Shown here: piece after piece, positions 24,601-38,282 of the stretch | How positions within the stretch are numbered: position 1 is the stretch's first letter | Layout of the letters: each line of letters begins with the position of its first letter | Source: Micropterix aruncella | Taxonomy: Eukaryota > Arthropoda > Insecta > Lepidoptera > Micropterigidae | DNA length: 64,000 nucleotides | Direction of reading: 5' to 3' | Assembly (NCBI GenBank): GCA_944548615.1 | Contig: OX155963.1 | Span: 30,593,985 to 30,657,984 of the forward strand | Notes under the pieces: model-generated | The model's input: the letters and a program-made list of their open reading frames with translations, nothing else | Told to the model about the DNA's origin: nothing | Database searches by the model: none | Made by a program: the position numbers and the translations under genes

Positions 24601-27600
24601 AATTATATGACAGGTGAAGTATTTGGCGGAAAGGAGATATAGCTTTTTGAAGTCCGGAAGTTTACATTATGTTTAGTAGAAAATAAAAATAACTATCGAG
24701 TTCCAATTGCTATTTTTTACCTGACTGCCTAACCTAACAGTAAAGGAGTGTAATGTGTTCATCTATTTATGTTTTCCGTTTCTTTATTCCACCATAACTT
24801 CTAAATGCTTGAACCGATTTCGAAGTGTGGTATTGTTAGAATCGTTACATCATCCTGAAGGTCATATGTACCTTTACTGTCCAAATAGCATGTAAGTACC
24901 TGTCTAAAGTTCCAAATATCAGTAAATTAATATAAATATATTGTGTTTAGTGTCAAATGAAAGATCTGATTGAGTACATTCCGGAAATATACATTTGTCT
25001 ATATGGATTTACTTGTTGCTTCGATTGAAGTTCAGTTTCCTTTTTTCCTTTTTGCATTTCATATTTTATATTTGCTGAGATTGCTTGGTAAAGAGCTCTT
25101 TACCTATCTACCATCATTGATTATATATGGTATTAGATTACTCGGTGATATAGTACATTTTGGCAACCCTTGTGCGCCAGCGACATGCAGGTGGCGCTGA
25201 TAGCATTTTCTGGCGAAACCAACAGCAATTTATTTGGTCATCTATAATAACATTGATAATGAATGTTTTTTTTTATAAAGGAGATATTGATTATCACCCA
25301 TTATTTAACTAATAAAAACAGCCAATTATTAGTGACATCTATTGCATTCGCATCTAATTACATCATAGAAATAATACGGAGTTAGAATCCCATCTATTAG
25401 TCCTATCTGAACAGTAAAGTGCATAGTTGATTTGTATTGAAACCTGTATACCAAATAAAAAAATGTCATCTTTATGTAATGTAAATAATATTAAAATAAT
25501 ATGAGCTATGATTTCAAAATTCTTTAGTTATTAAATTATTTTTTTTATTTCGAGATATGATACCATATGGGGGTGTTTGGAGAGCCATCTAAAGTGTTTC
25601 ACCATACTGCTATACTACGAACGCCGTTATATTGAACATAAGAGAAAATTAATCAATGTTTGGAACCATGCCATGTACTCGTTGTGTTTAACCCCTCAAG
25701 CCCCGATTGGCCGATATCGGCCACAACACGATTCAGTGTGACAGCCCCGTTTTAATTTTCTTTTAATTATTTTTGTTTTATTTTATTATGTTTTATTAAG
25801 TTAATATATTTTATTTTAATTATGGGTACAGTGGTTTGGCAGTAATTAATGTTTTGGTGGGACAGTGTCATAATAAAATTTTTTTACAAATTTTTACTAA
25901 AATTTTTTGGGACATCAACTTGTCAATCGGCTGAGGGGCCGAGGCCTGAAGGGTTAATAGTAAAATCCTAGCTGCCAAAATGCAGTACTGTGTTGATCAA
26001 TCAAATACCCTATATAATTAATGCTACCATTAAAATATATATTTTTAAAAAATCGGTGAATTTCTTGCCAATAACAAATTTATTGCCAATTAAAAAAAAT
26101 AACAAATTTAGGAAGTAGCATGGCAAATAGATTATGAATAAAAACTATCATAGAGTAAAATGTATTTTTATCCCTTGTAAATTAATGACCATGAATTCGA
26201 CATTACAACTGAGTAACTTCGAATTCTTTTCGAAGTTACTCAGTTGTAGATGATATTTATTTATTATAAGCTGTTATGCTGTTTTATTTGTTGTTTGGGG
26301 CTTTTCTAAGGTCTTTATGAGCCTTATGACACTGCAACTATTGCTGATCTATTTGTGTTCGCCGCCTGCTATAGTTCTGCGCTAAACCTCGGTTTTTGGC
26401 GCCAGATTATTTTACCTCCTCAGGTTGGAGGCAGGTGGATGTATCTTTTACGCATCAGCGGGCCACACTCGCACATGAGGTGCTCGGGAGTTTCTTCTGT
26501 CTCTTGGCAGAACATGCACATTTTCGTGTCCCAGAAGTTGAGGTTGTACATGTGTTTGTGCAGGCCACAATGTATGCGTAGATTGTTCCTATTTAGCGAT
26601 AAGGCCTCACGGGCCGTCTTAGGGTCTTAAGCCTTAATTAGCGCTTCGAATTGATTAGACCCTGGTGTGTTGTTCCAGTGGTTGACGGATTGTTCTAAAC
26701 ATATTTTTTGAACATTAGGTTTGCAAGGCTTTTTGGTACGCCACAGCAAGATTCAGGGCCGTATAACGTTTCCTTTGCTCCCGTCTTAGCAATTTTGTCA
26801 GCTTTTTCATTTCCCTCGATTCCTGCATGGCCTGGAACCCATCTTAGAATTACCCTGTTCTTTTCGCCCAGGGAATTCAGTAGTGATACACAGTTTTGCA
26901 CCAGCTTTGAATTAGTGGTATTCGAGGCTAGTGCCATAAGAGCTGCCTTGCTATCTGAGTGAATATAGATACGTTGGTTGGCGTAGTTCTCATGGAGGTT
27001 GTTATCCGCACATTCAGTAATGGCGTATACCTCCGCTTGGAATATGGAGACGTATTTCCCCAAGTTTACACTTCTTTCGAAGTTTGGTCGCTCTCCATAT
27101 ATACCGCAGCCTACGTCAAGTCCCGATTTGGACCCATCAGTATACCATTTAAGGCTATTGGCCTCCCAGTGCAGTTGGTTTTTTAGCCAGTTGTCTCTGG
27201 GTGGCATTTCCACTGTAAAAAGTTTTCCAAAGTTTAGGAGTGTATGCATGGTGTCTGATACCATGTTGTGGGTTGGAGTTTCACTGACTGAGTCAAAAAC
27301 TGATCTTAGTGCTTGTGGGATTCAGTTTGCCTTCTCCCGGGCAGAAGCTGCTGGCTTTCGCCACCTGTTGCAAGTGAATATCTAGGGACGGTAAGTTCAG
27401 CAGTGCATCTAAAGCTGCTCGAGGAGTGGAGGACATTGTGGCAGTTGTCATGAGGTGCGCCAACCTTTGGATAGTGCTTATTTTAGTAATCACAGTTTTC
27501 TGGTTGGCTTTGTTGCACCGCCGAGGCGTACGGGGCTATCGGCCTCACAATGGCAGTGTATAGCCAGTACTCTGCTTATACCCATAACACTTTTAACTTT

Positions 27601-30600
27601 TTGAATTGTTTTATCTATGTGGCTGTTCCAGGCGAGTCTCTGGTCGAGCGTGACTCCCAGTACTTTACTTCCTTGGAGAAAGGGATCTGCCTGTGGTTTA
27701 GATTTGGCATTTTCAGTCCACCTAGTTGACTTTTGTTGGTAAATGGCACGAGGACGGTCTTATCGGCGTTGACCGATAATTCGTTCTCTGCACCATTGTT
27801 AAGGCTCTTGGCGTTAACAATGGTACACTTGAGAGATCGTGTTTTGGCAGAAGCCCCGGACAATGACTACTAGGTCATCTGCATAGCCCTGTGTCTATCC
27901 TGGCCTCTGCCATCCTATGCAGGAGTTGATCTATTGCAAGAGTCCATACTAGGGGCGAGAGTACGCCTCCCTGCGGACAGCCTCTTGTGGTGGTGATTTC
28001 AACGTTTGTTCCGTGAAGAGCTACCTTGGCTGTGCGGTTTCAGAGCATCGCTTTCACCCATTTGGTTGTGGTGAAGTCAACTTTTTTTTACTTTAGCCCC
28101 TTCACCAGGGATTTAATTGGGGTTTTGTCGAAGGCGCCCTCAATGTCTAGTAATGCGCATAATGCGATTTGTTTGTCTTCTAACGCCTTTTCCACTGTGT
28201 CTACTATGTAGAGCAGAGCGATTTCAGTGGATTTGCCTCTGCGGTAGGCGTGTTAGTTACAACTAATAGGGTTGACCGTTATTTTTTTTTCTCAGATATA
28301 GCTATCCAGTATCTTTTCCATTACTTTTAGTAGTAAGGATGTGAGGCTAATTGCTATGGAAATCTGTTATTTAAGTGAAACTTCAAAATGTCATCTCCTG
28401 AAAGCCTTTGACCCATCAATGAATATATCTGTATATGTCTCATATTTATTCAACAGGTGGGATACCTTCCATACAAAATTGCCAATCGTACATTGTGATG
28501 ATTATTTTATATTTTACATGCTCAATGATGTTTTGGTTGAATAATACAAGGCATGACAACAAAATAATAAATAAGACGAACTAAGGTTTCATAAAAATAA
28601 CATATTCCAAGATTCTGGAAAATAATTGCACGCTAAAGAAGAGTTATTATTATGTCATACACAGGCAGCATAATTGCTGATATGTATGAATTTAACAGTG
28701 AGTTTATTTACAATGTTTAAAAAATGTATGTCTAGTCTATTTTTAAAAACGTTGAAACTACACGCTTCGGCCAATTCGATTAGGTAAAATGTTCCATTGG
28801 TCCAGTCTTGTTGGCTAGGAAGTGTTTCATGGGAGTGGTGTGAAATTGTGTTTTCTCCAGTTTGAAATGAGATCCTCGCAGATGATGAACTCGGCAATTA
28901 TAGCATTCATTGAGGATCTTATACTACCCCTGATACGATGATCCTTGATTGTGGGCAGTTGCAATATGCGAAGTCTTTCTGAGTATTCCAGCTTTTTAAA
29001 ACCTATTGGCATCTGGTTGCCCTACACTGGACTTTCTCGAGGAGATCCTCATCTTTCACATAGTAAGGATTCCAGATCTGGAATCCAAACTCAACATTAG
29101 TCTGATGCTCTGTATGGACTCAACATTGATTATATAACTTGTTACAATTTTTATCTATACGATCACACTGATAACTGATAACCCGAATGTATACTAATAT
29201 ATAAATACTAATAAATAAATCAATCAATAAATGAAGATTTATTGTAATGACCAAAATAAGGCTGGTCCAAATGGTCAAAATAAGGTGGACCAAAATATAG
29301 TGTAATGATTTGCGTATTAGTTGTTTGTAATCGAATTGTTCTGTCGGATAAACTATAACATCACAAGTAAAAAAATTCAGTTTTTCGATTCACAGATTGA
29401 AAGTAAAAATGAAATTTAAAATACAATCAAAATATATGTTTTAACAAATAATTAATTGACCTCTGAACTATACTGACATTTCCCCTGTTCACTTCAACCG
29501 TCAAGACTTCTTAGTGTAAAAATTTGCTTCCCGTTATAAACTACTGTATTTTGAGCCAAATACTAGTTATTTACCCAGTTTTCGACATCCGTAGACTCTT
29601 GCTGAAAATAATAAATCTTTTAAAATTATTAAGGTTAGCTGTAAGATATTGCTTTTAGCCAATAAGCTCGCCTTTTTGTTTAAGCAAATAAAGCGTTTAA
29701 TTATTATTATTATTATGAAAGGTGAAACAAAGTGATATTTTCCAAACATTGTCTAGTTTTTTTTTCATGACTATATGACTCTACAAGACAGTTTTTTAAT
29801 AATAACAATTATAATTATTATTATTTATCTTAACCAGGCAGCTTTGCTGATATGGCCAGATTAGATCTTGTAAAGCTAGTCATAAACAATATTAACATAT
29901 ATTTATTTACAAATAAAGTCTGTTATTAGATTTATTGACAGAGCTTGCACTAATCACTTCATACGGTAGTTGAACTGTATTTTGCAGAACGTTCTTAAGA
30001 GGATTAAACTTAAATTTTGCACGGTTGAGTTTTTTGCTATAACCTTGAAGATTTGTGTTGATGTTGATTTTATAGGTATCTCTAGCCCAGGTACATCATA
30101 ATCATTTGTGAGAATTGCATATGTCTCAATCAGGTCCCCTCTTTGTCTTCTTTGAAGTCCATTATATCGCACAGCACATTAGACCGATGCGTAATAGTTG
30201 CCGTCAAATACGTATTGGCGTATTTGCAGGGACTTCATTTTTGTGACATATATGGAGTAATGCTGACGCCATCCGTTCTATTGTTAAGCATTCTGGCCAT
30301 TTGTTTCGAGTTCTTTATTGCATCCGCTGTCTACTGATGAATTTTCAGCTTTCCAAAACACTTTGGGGGTACTAATTAAAATTACACTTTTCCTAGTACG
30401 CCAGCGCCAGGTGTCCCGGAGTCTGGTTTGCTGACTCTACCCCAGCATTCTATGGCCAAAATACTGTCTGATCTAAAAGTATCAGCTTTTACAAAACTCT
30501 TGCACTTTTTTGTCGCTGGCTCTCCGACTATTATATAAGCCATGTAGATCTTTATAAACACCTCCACCGACAGAAGGTTGAATAGCCTTCCTTATCAGCT

Positions 30601-33600
30601 AGAGAGTAGGATTTCAGTAGGATAAATTTCTGTCCTCAAACATACATAATCCTTTTTTTTTTAAATTTAATTTATGTAAAATAATAAGCTTTAATACTTA
30701 CCTACACTTGTTTTTAAAAAGATAATATTTTGCCTAAATAGAAGTACCTACAGTACCGTGCGAATTATTTGGAACAAAGAACATTCAAGTACAGTAATTT
30801 GGTTCTGTGTGAAAAACTATTTCACTTTTTTCAAAGAATGGCATGGGGCGAGATCCTGTTGAAAAATTCCCTCGTTGGAAGGATAGATTTTGTGGAGCTC
30901 CCATTTCATATGGTTTGACAAGACGATATGGGATCACCAGCTGCTCGTCGCATGAACTGGACATTCTGTCCCTGTACAACAAAATGTGTTTCATTGGAGA
31001 AAAGAACTTTATACCAGTCTTCAGTTGTCCAGTGCTGGTATTTCTTGGCCCAAGCTAGGCGCTTCTTCATCATGACAGTGGTCAGAAACTGCTTCTTAAT
31101 TGGCTTCCTTGCAATCCTACCAGATTCAAGAAGCCGTCGTCGAACTGTAGAGACGCCAATATTTATTCCAGATTAATAAAGTTCTCTGTTTAGGTCGGCT
31201 GCACTCATGCGTGGATTTATTTTGCTCTTATGCACCAGAAGTTGATCATGTTTGAGGGTTTTTTCCTTTTTTCGACCTCATTTTCTCTTTCGTTTGATGT
31301 TCACCACTCCAGTCGTTTTTTATGATTGATAATCCTGCTGACGGATGCAGGGCCAACTCTAACATTCTCCTCTATTTGCTGGTAATTCATAGAAGAGTGC
31401 TCAGCAAGCGTAATTATCCGTTCCCGCTTTGGAGTGATATTCATGCTTGAAAATTCACTCAAATTACGCAGTACAAATCTGCTCTTTACAAAAACAACAG
31501 ATTTTCTACTGTAAACAGACCAACATAATCTAGAATATGTTTTTTTTTTACATTTCACATGTGCTCGAATGACTGACAGGTTAAAAAACATTGCCAGAAT
31601 TAAAAATATCTCAGATAGTTGCCAGCAACAAAAGACAGGTTTAAATTTTTTGCTTGTTCCAATTAATACGCATGGTACTGTATATAAATGTTTCGATGTA
31701 ATTTAATTTTGAAAGTAAATTTGTTTTTGCAAGATCAGGGAAAAAATAAAATCATACTGGAAAATCTTGAATTATCGGTGAGTTTTAAAACTTTCTGTGG
31801 TTATGCGTACCTCACCAAGGCATACAAACCGTATCCTATTGGTAGACTCCGTTGTCTGTCTGTATATGTGGTTATCATAATGTGCCCAACCTCGAGAACA
31901 TGTATACTATGAACACCAACAAACAAATGCATGGACACTCAATTAAATAAAACAATTGCAGCATCGAAGCCCAGATAACACTTTTTAACAAACCGTGTAG
32001 CGGATGATTTTAACACATTGCCATAGAAAGCGATAAATCTGACTGTCAACAGCTTTAAGAATAAGCTGGACATTTTTCTTAGTGCAAAACAGTCTAAATG
32101 CACGTAATATACGCTCATCGGTCTTACGCCGCTAGCTTTATGCTGTTATAAACCTGAAAGGTGCGAATGAGCGTACCATTGGGTTGGTTGTTTAAATCGC
32201 CAGACTGATGCGTCTACTATATTTTTTTAAAAAAACTATTCTCTTGGGCTAAAATTAATTCTTGAGATAAATAATTATAAGAAACATTTTGCGAACTTCT
32301 GGAAATTGTAGTTTCCGCGAATGTCATTATGTAACTGCCGCGGTAAAAGCCACCGTGTACGCATTTGAGCTGCGAGGTAAACGAGTGCAGGAGTGTGTGT
32401 TGCAGAGCCGGGCGAGAGTTGCTCTACGGCGGGCTGCGTTGGGGCCTGCCTGGGTACGTTTGCAGCCTCCGCCTCCTACGGAGCCCCGGCCAATGCCTCT
32501 GCCAGTGCTGCCGATGCGGGTACGCTCTCCCCATCACATCGCTTGCATCGGGTTGAATGTGCGGGTCGCCCTCCGCTTATATGGGCCCCAGACTTCATTC
32601 CTCTTCCCTTTCGATAGTTTCATCCGTTGGAAATTCGCTCGTTTACCCAAGATATCAAACCGAAAGTCGATATTCTTAACCTGTCACATGCGGCGGCTCG
32701 CGGCTAAATAGGTCTTGAACTCAACGCATAACTGGATCGGTGCGTGCTTATTTTTGAATTGGTAGAAAAACCCGATTGATCTGCAATATGGCTATTGTCT
32801 GACGAGGACAGTTTTTAATATTTTGGTAAGCTCGTGTTTGGAAATATAGTTCCAAGGCCACGGTAAGGTTGCAAGACCAAACTGTCCAGTTTTCAGGGTC
32901 TTTGTCCAGTTTCCAAGTTAATAAAAAAACGGGTATACTGTTTTCCGGTTTTTGGTTTATGCAAAAAGAGTGCAGGGACAAAAATACGGATTAATACATA
33001 AAAAGATCTGTCTATGGGTTGTTTCATTTGTACAACTTAAGCTAACCCACAGTTTGCAGTGGTATTACATCCTTTACCTCAGATATCTGACTATATTTTG
33101 GGTTGGTTTATATTGAATTAGCTTAGCATCTTATTCGATCTCATGTGAGAGCAAGGTGAGAGCGATAAGAGAAAATTAAAGAGATCTTGGAGCCGACCTT
33201 AGAGCTTGTAGCTCAGAGCCCCAATGTAAAAGTGAGAAACAGGAACTCTTGTATTTGAGCTCGAGGAGATTAATAAACTGTAAAGCCTGAACTGTAGTTC
33301 TGCCTGCTCTCAACGACTAGGTTTGGCTAGTTAGTTAACAATCAATTACTGGCAAAATTAGCGAGAAAATCGAGACGGGAACAGATTATCTTTTCTCGGT
33401 GGATGTCGTAAGAGTCCATCCGAAAGGAAACTATTAAGGATGGGCAACAATCAAACACTCTCAATCATTTGACAGATAAACAAAATCGCTTCAGGTCAAC
33501 CGCCAAAATTTTAACCGTTGAAAATGTAATTCAAAATTTTCCAAATTGCAGTTGAATAATGATAACATTGTTGTTTTTATTTTACTATGTTCTATATTCA

Positions 33601-36600
33601 CTTGCACGTCTGCCATGCCGTCAAAATGCCATGCGTCTGCCATGCGGTCATCTTACAGCCATCCTGAAATCGTTTTCACTGTTAACTCAGAATCCTCTTT
33701 CGATTGTCTGGCGAGTCTTGTTTTGTTCAGGAAATCTCGTTTTTGTTTATTATAAAACAAAATTTTGTCTGTGGGCCCATGTAAAAATGTTAAATGTCTT
33801 GCTTATTTATGGCTTTACGACGATGTACATGAAAAAAAAACAATCACTAATATAACATCTTAATCATTGGCTGATCTGTGATGTATCGGGGTATAAAAAA
33901 TGTTACAGAAATAAGCATCATTGTGTACACATCATTATATTTTATTCATTCACCTTGCATGTACAATATTACGCTTTGATGCAAAATTGTGATTGATTCG
34001 TTTTTTTATATCTTCTGAAGAAAATTAGTTTATTTTAAATTTGGGAATGTGATCGTTTGCTTTAAATATTTATATTCTTTTTTATTGCGCTACTTTCTAA
34101 CTGCATGGGTTGTTAGAATATGTGACTCTATATTTGTTGGCTGATTTTTATGTTATTGGGACATATATTATATCAGGAGTTGAGTACATGAGGCTAGTAC
34201 ATATTTTAATCTATATTTTTTTTAAAACGGCATAAAGAGAGAAAGAAAAAATTGCAGGGAAACGGATCATATTACACGATTTTTATGTTGTTATTAGTGT
34301 GCAGCCCAAGGGGGTGAGGAGCTTGTAGCGGAGCGGAAGTTGGTGCATCATGTTTAGCTGGTATCTTGGGGTGTCCCCAGTAAAGGAACATTGTTCACAA
34401 TGGGAACTCCGGAACAAGCTATTTTGCATCAACAAATTGTGCTCTTTAATTTACTTGAAATTATTTATTAAGTTCTTTCCTTGGAATATTATAATGACTT
34501 TGGTTGTCATGCTGTGAAACTGCCATACATTAAATGCAAAATTAAAAACAGTCAAATCTAGGACTAGTAGTTCTGTAACTGGTAGACGCCGTTTCCAAAA
34601 ATAGAACTATTAAAACGACCACCATGACCAATAAAAATCCTTACGCTTACATAATTTTAAATAACTTTGAGGAAAATTTATGCCGAATTCAAAGGAAATT
34701 GAACCACTCATTTCCTCGTTACTTCGAAACATACTTAACAGACAAACACACAAAATACCAAGCTGTTGAATTAAAACAAGAGTTCGCGCTTTGCTTGTTC
34801 AACTATACGGGTTCAAACATAGATATATATCTGTATCTATGTTTCACTACATTTTCAACCATGTTTAAGATGAATTACGGACACATGTAACGAATTTCAG
34901 AAAACCTGGGCATGCATTCGGATAGACGCCTCACCAGGAAAGAATTTATCAAGCATGAATGAAAACACAACTGAATGCCGAATTTAAAGGGCTTTCTAGA
35001 CGATCAAGCATCCCTGTCAAGCAGGGAGCCCCTAAAACATGGCTGACTATCGCTGGAAAGCAAGTTACTTGTGTACAAGATGATCCTTAAACTGGCGTGG
35101 ACTTACAGCATTTAACTGTCGGACACATACAGGAACTCTTAACATCAAGATACTGCATTGCACCAGAATAATGTTTTGCGATCAATTTACAAGCATCACC
35201 TGGAAGGAGGTTTTTCGAAAGAGGAGACTACCTATATGACATGCGGAAAACATCTAATTATATGTAGTCCAGATCTAACAACTGATTTTAGAAAGCATTT
35301 TTTTTAATGGAAGATGAATTACAGACTCAAGTAACGAATTAAAAAAAAAGATGCTGCCAAGATCACTTTTTCGCTCGCACACAGTGGAAATCACTAAATT
35401 GGTTTGTCTGGACCCGCTCCCCTGCTGGAATCGACTGCTTGCGCCGCTGCAGAATATGCTGCGCGCATCTCATCTGCAGCGGATTATTCCACCCGTTCAG
35501 CTCCCACTTGGGTAGGGTAATCGAAGTATGAATTTTCACCAAATGTTATTCCAGTCGACTAATACGAAACATTAAATTATTCCTGACAGTATTGTTAACG
35601 AAATTTAGAATAAATTAATCTCCGGTGAATCCGCCATCGCATGCTTGTTTTGTTGTATCATCGATACGGTTGTTGCAAATTTAAGGCTGTTGCTCATATT
35701 TATTTCTAATGATTTAGTTGGTGTGCGGGAGCGCTGCGATAGTTTACCGTCGCGGCAGTGCATCCAGGACGGCGTGACTATCAGTATGATGCCTCCCATT
35801 TTCTCAGCGCCGAGACCCTACAGCTTTGATGCTGGTCGAGGTTTAAGCCGCTCACCTCCCATGTTCGATAAAACGCATCACCCCTTCGATGGTAAGTATC
35901 CAAATCTGTAAATAAAAGAGCTTAATTAGTGTCGCGAAATTATAGAAAAGGCACGGTGGAGGACTGCAAAATATCAGCCTGCACTAGATACCTAAAAATC
36001 TAATGCATGACTCAGGCGTTCATAAAACCCTGGGGTGCATTTCATAAACTATTGGTTCTCGCTCATGAAAAAAGACTACGCCATCCACTAAATCAAAATC
36101 AAAATCAAAAACCACCGTCTGGGTAAGTACACCGCCTAAACTATACAACAATGAGTCGCAATGTAAAGCAAACGGCTTCGAATAGTCCGGACAAGCTAAG
36201 ATCGGTCTCGAAATTAAGGCGGATTTCAATTTTTGAAAGGCATTTTCCGCCTCCGGCGTCCGCGCAAATGCGGGAGCACCTTTGCGGGTACTAGTCAAAG
36301 GGGACAGAGGAGCAGCAATACTGGAAAACTTACGAATGATACGACGGTACCAACCGGCCATTCCGAGGAAACTCTCGACCATTTTATGCGAACTCGGAGT
36401 CGGATAGTCTAGGATTCATTTTACCTTTTCGGGATCTGTATATAGGCCATGAGAATCTACAACGTACCCCGGGTAATTTATTTCTTGCCGGTCTGCGCGC
36501 ATAAGCCGTTTTCCGACAGTCGTTGTGAATCTCAGTAGATACTTGCATATTTTAAGCGTTCAATAACATTAATTCGAGCAGGCGCGTCGACGGAGTCGAT

Positions 36601-38250
36601 CGGATCGAGCGCGTCGGCGGACGAGGTGGACTGCTCGGCTCTCGGCGAGCGTTCGGCGGCGCACTCGCTCGCGCGCTCCATCCCGGAGGAGGGCCGCGAC
36701 GCCGACGCCGACGGCGACGTCTCCGCTTACATGGAGATGTCCGCCCCCGCCGCCAGCCTCGACCGCATGTGAGTCCTCTTTTGTTCGATCGCGTCGCGAC
36801 GCAGTTCGCCGCTTCGGGCCGGTTTGATCTTTTCGTCGTTGCAGGTTGAGATCGACGAAGATCGGGTCGGCCGAGCGATCGCGAACCTCCTCGCTCGCCG
36901 ACGAGGGCCCGGCGGGCGACGCGCGCCCCGCCGCCGACGACGGATACGTCGAGATGGACCGCGCCAAGCGGGAGGCGGCGCGCGCCGCCCGCGTCCCGCC
37001 GCGGCCCTCGCCGGCCGCCTCGCTCGCCGGCGCGCCCTCCCCCGACTCGCGCTTCTCCGAGTTCCGCCTCGACAAGGTGTCGTCGTACTTCGCGCCCGAG
37101 GACGAGGACGGCGGGCGGCCGGCGCGCGCCTACAGCGTCGGCTCGCGGCCCGAGGGCGGCGCGGGCGACGGGCCGGCGCGCTCGCTCGCCCTCGAGAACC
37201 GCGCGCGCGCCTTCTCCACGGGCAGCCGCGGCCGCGCGCCGCCGCGGGCCGTCGCGCCGCGCTTCGACGCCGCCGCCGCGCGCTCCGCCGCCTCGCTCGC
37301 CTCCCCGCCGGCCGGGCCGGGCGCGCCGCCGCGCCGCCGCACGCGCTCCTCCTCGCGCGGGTCCGCCGAGCCGCTCGACGACCTCATGGAGCTCGACTTC
37401 TCGATCCGCGCCGACGACGCGCTCTCGCGGTCGCCCTCGAGCCGCGGCGCGCGCCTCGCGCTGCCGCTCTCGCTCTCCGGCGAGGACTTCCGCGACGGCC
37501 CCTCGACCGACGGATACCTCGAGATGTCGCCCGGCGGCTGCGACTCTTCCCGGAGGATGCGGCGCGATAGCGATCGCGGATCGACGGAAGCCCGACCGAT
37601 CCCCGTCATCGGCCGTTCGGCCGACTCGCCGGCCGCGTCGATCTCCCCGATCTCGTCTCCGTCCGACTCTTTCCCGAATCGCCGGAGGTCGTCTAAGAAA
37701 CAACGCAGGAATTCGAAGGAGTCGGCGCCGCCCCTCGGTTGTCAGCAGACGATATTTCCGTTCGTCCTCGACGACGCCGGATCGCCGACGAAGCCGCGCG
37801 ACGCGAAAGCGCCGTCGGACCCGACGAATCGCAAATGCGCCGTCGACGCGAGCGGCGGGACGCTGAGGCTCGCCGACGACCGCGGCCGCGAAGTCTCCTC
37901 TCCGACGGACGCCGCTCTCGGGCGCCTCTCGACCGTGAGAGAGATCAACGAGCCGACGCTCAACGGAAAGATCGACGTCGAGAGCCAGAAATCGATCAAG
38001 CAGATGCTCAACAACGCGACGAGGGCGTCCGCGAGGAACGACTACGCCAACGTGGAGCGCGCGACGCCCGAGCGCGGCGTCGCCCCGCCCGACGACGACG
38101 CGGGCGACTACGCCGTCATGGATCCGTCGGCGATCCGCGGCGTCGCCGTCGCCGCCGCGGCCGCTGGCGGCGGCGGCGCCCGGCCGGACCCGGCGGTGGC
38201 GCCCAAGAGCCGCACCGTGGCGCGCCGCTCGGCCGAGGAGGAGCGGCGGC

Positions 38251-38282
<32 letters not shown>

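Noticed and set aside
32289..32711. A 140-codon frame across the GC island in intron 4
   Set aside because: No motif, and it overlaps the alternative IRS-phase frame; composition alone explains the openness.
35385..35511. A GC-richer open segment with acceptor and donor, considered as an IRS exon
   Set aside because: It would leave in phase 2, while the next exon (35718) needs phase 1, and its peptide does not resemble IRS.
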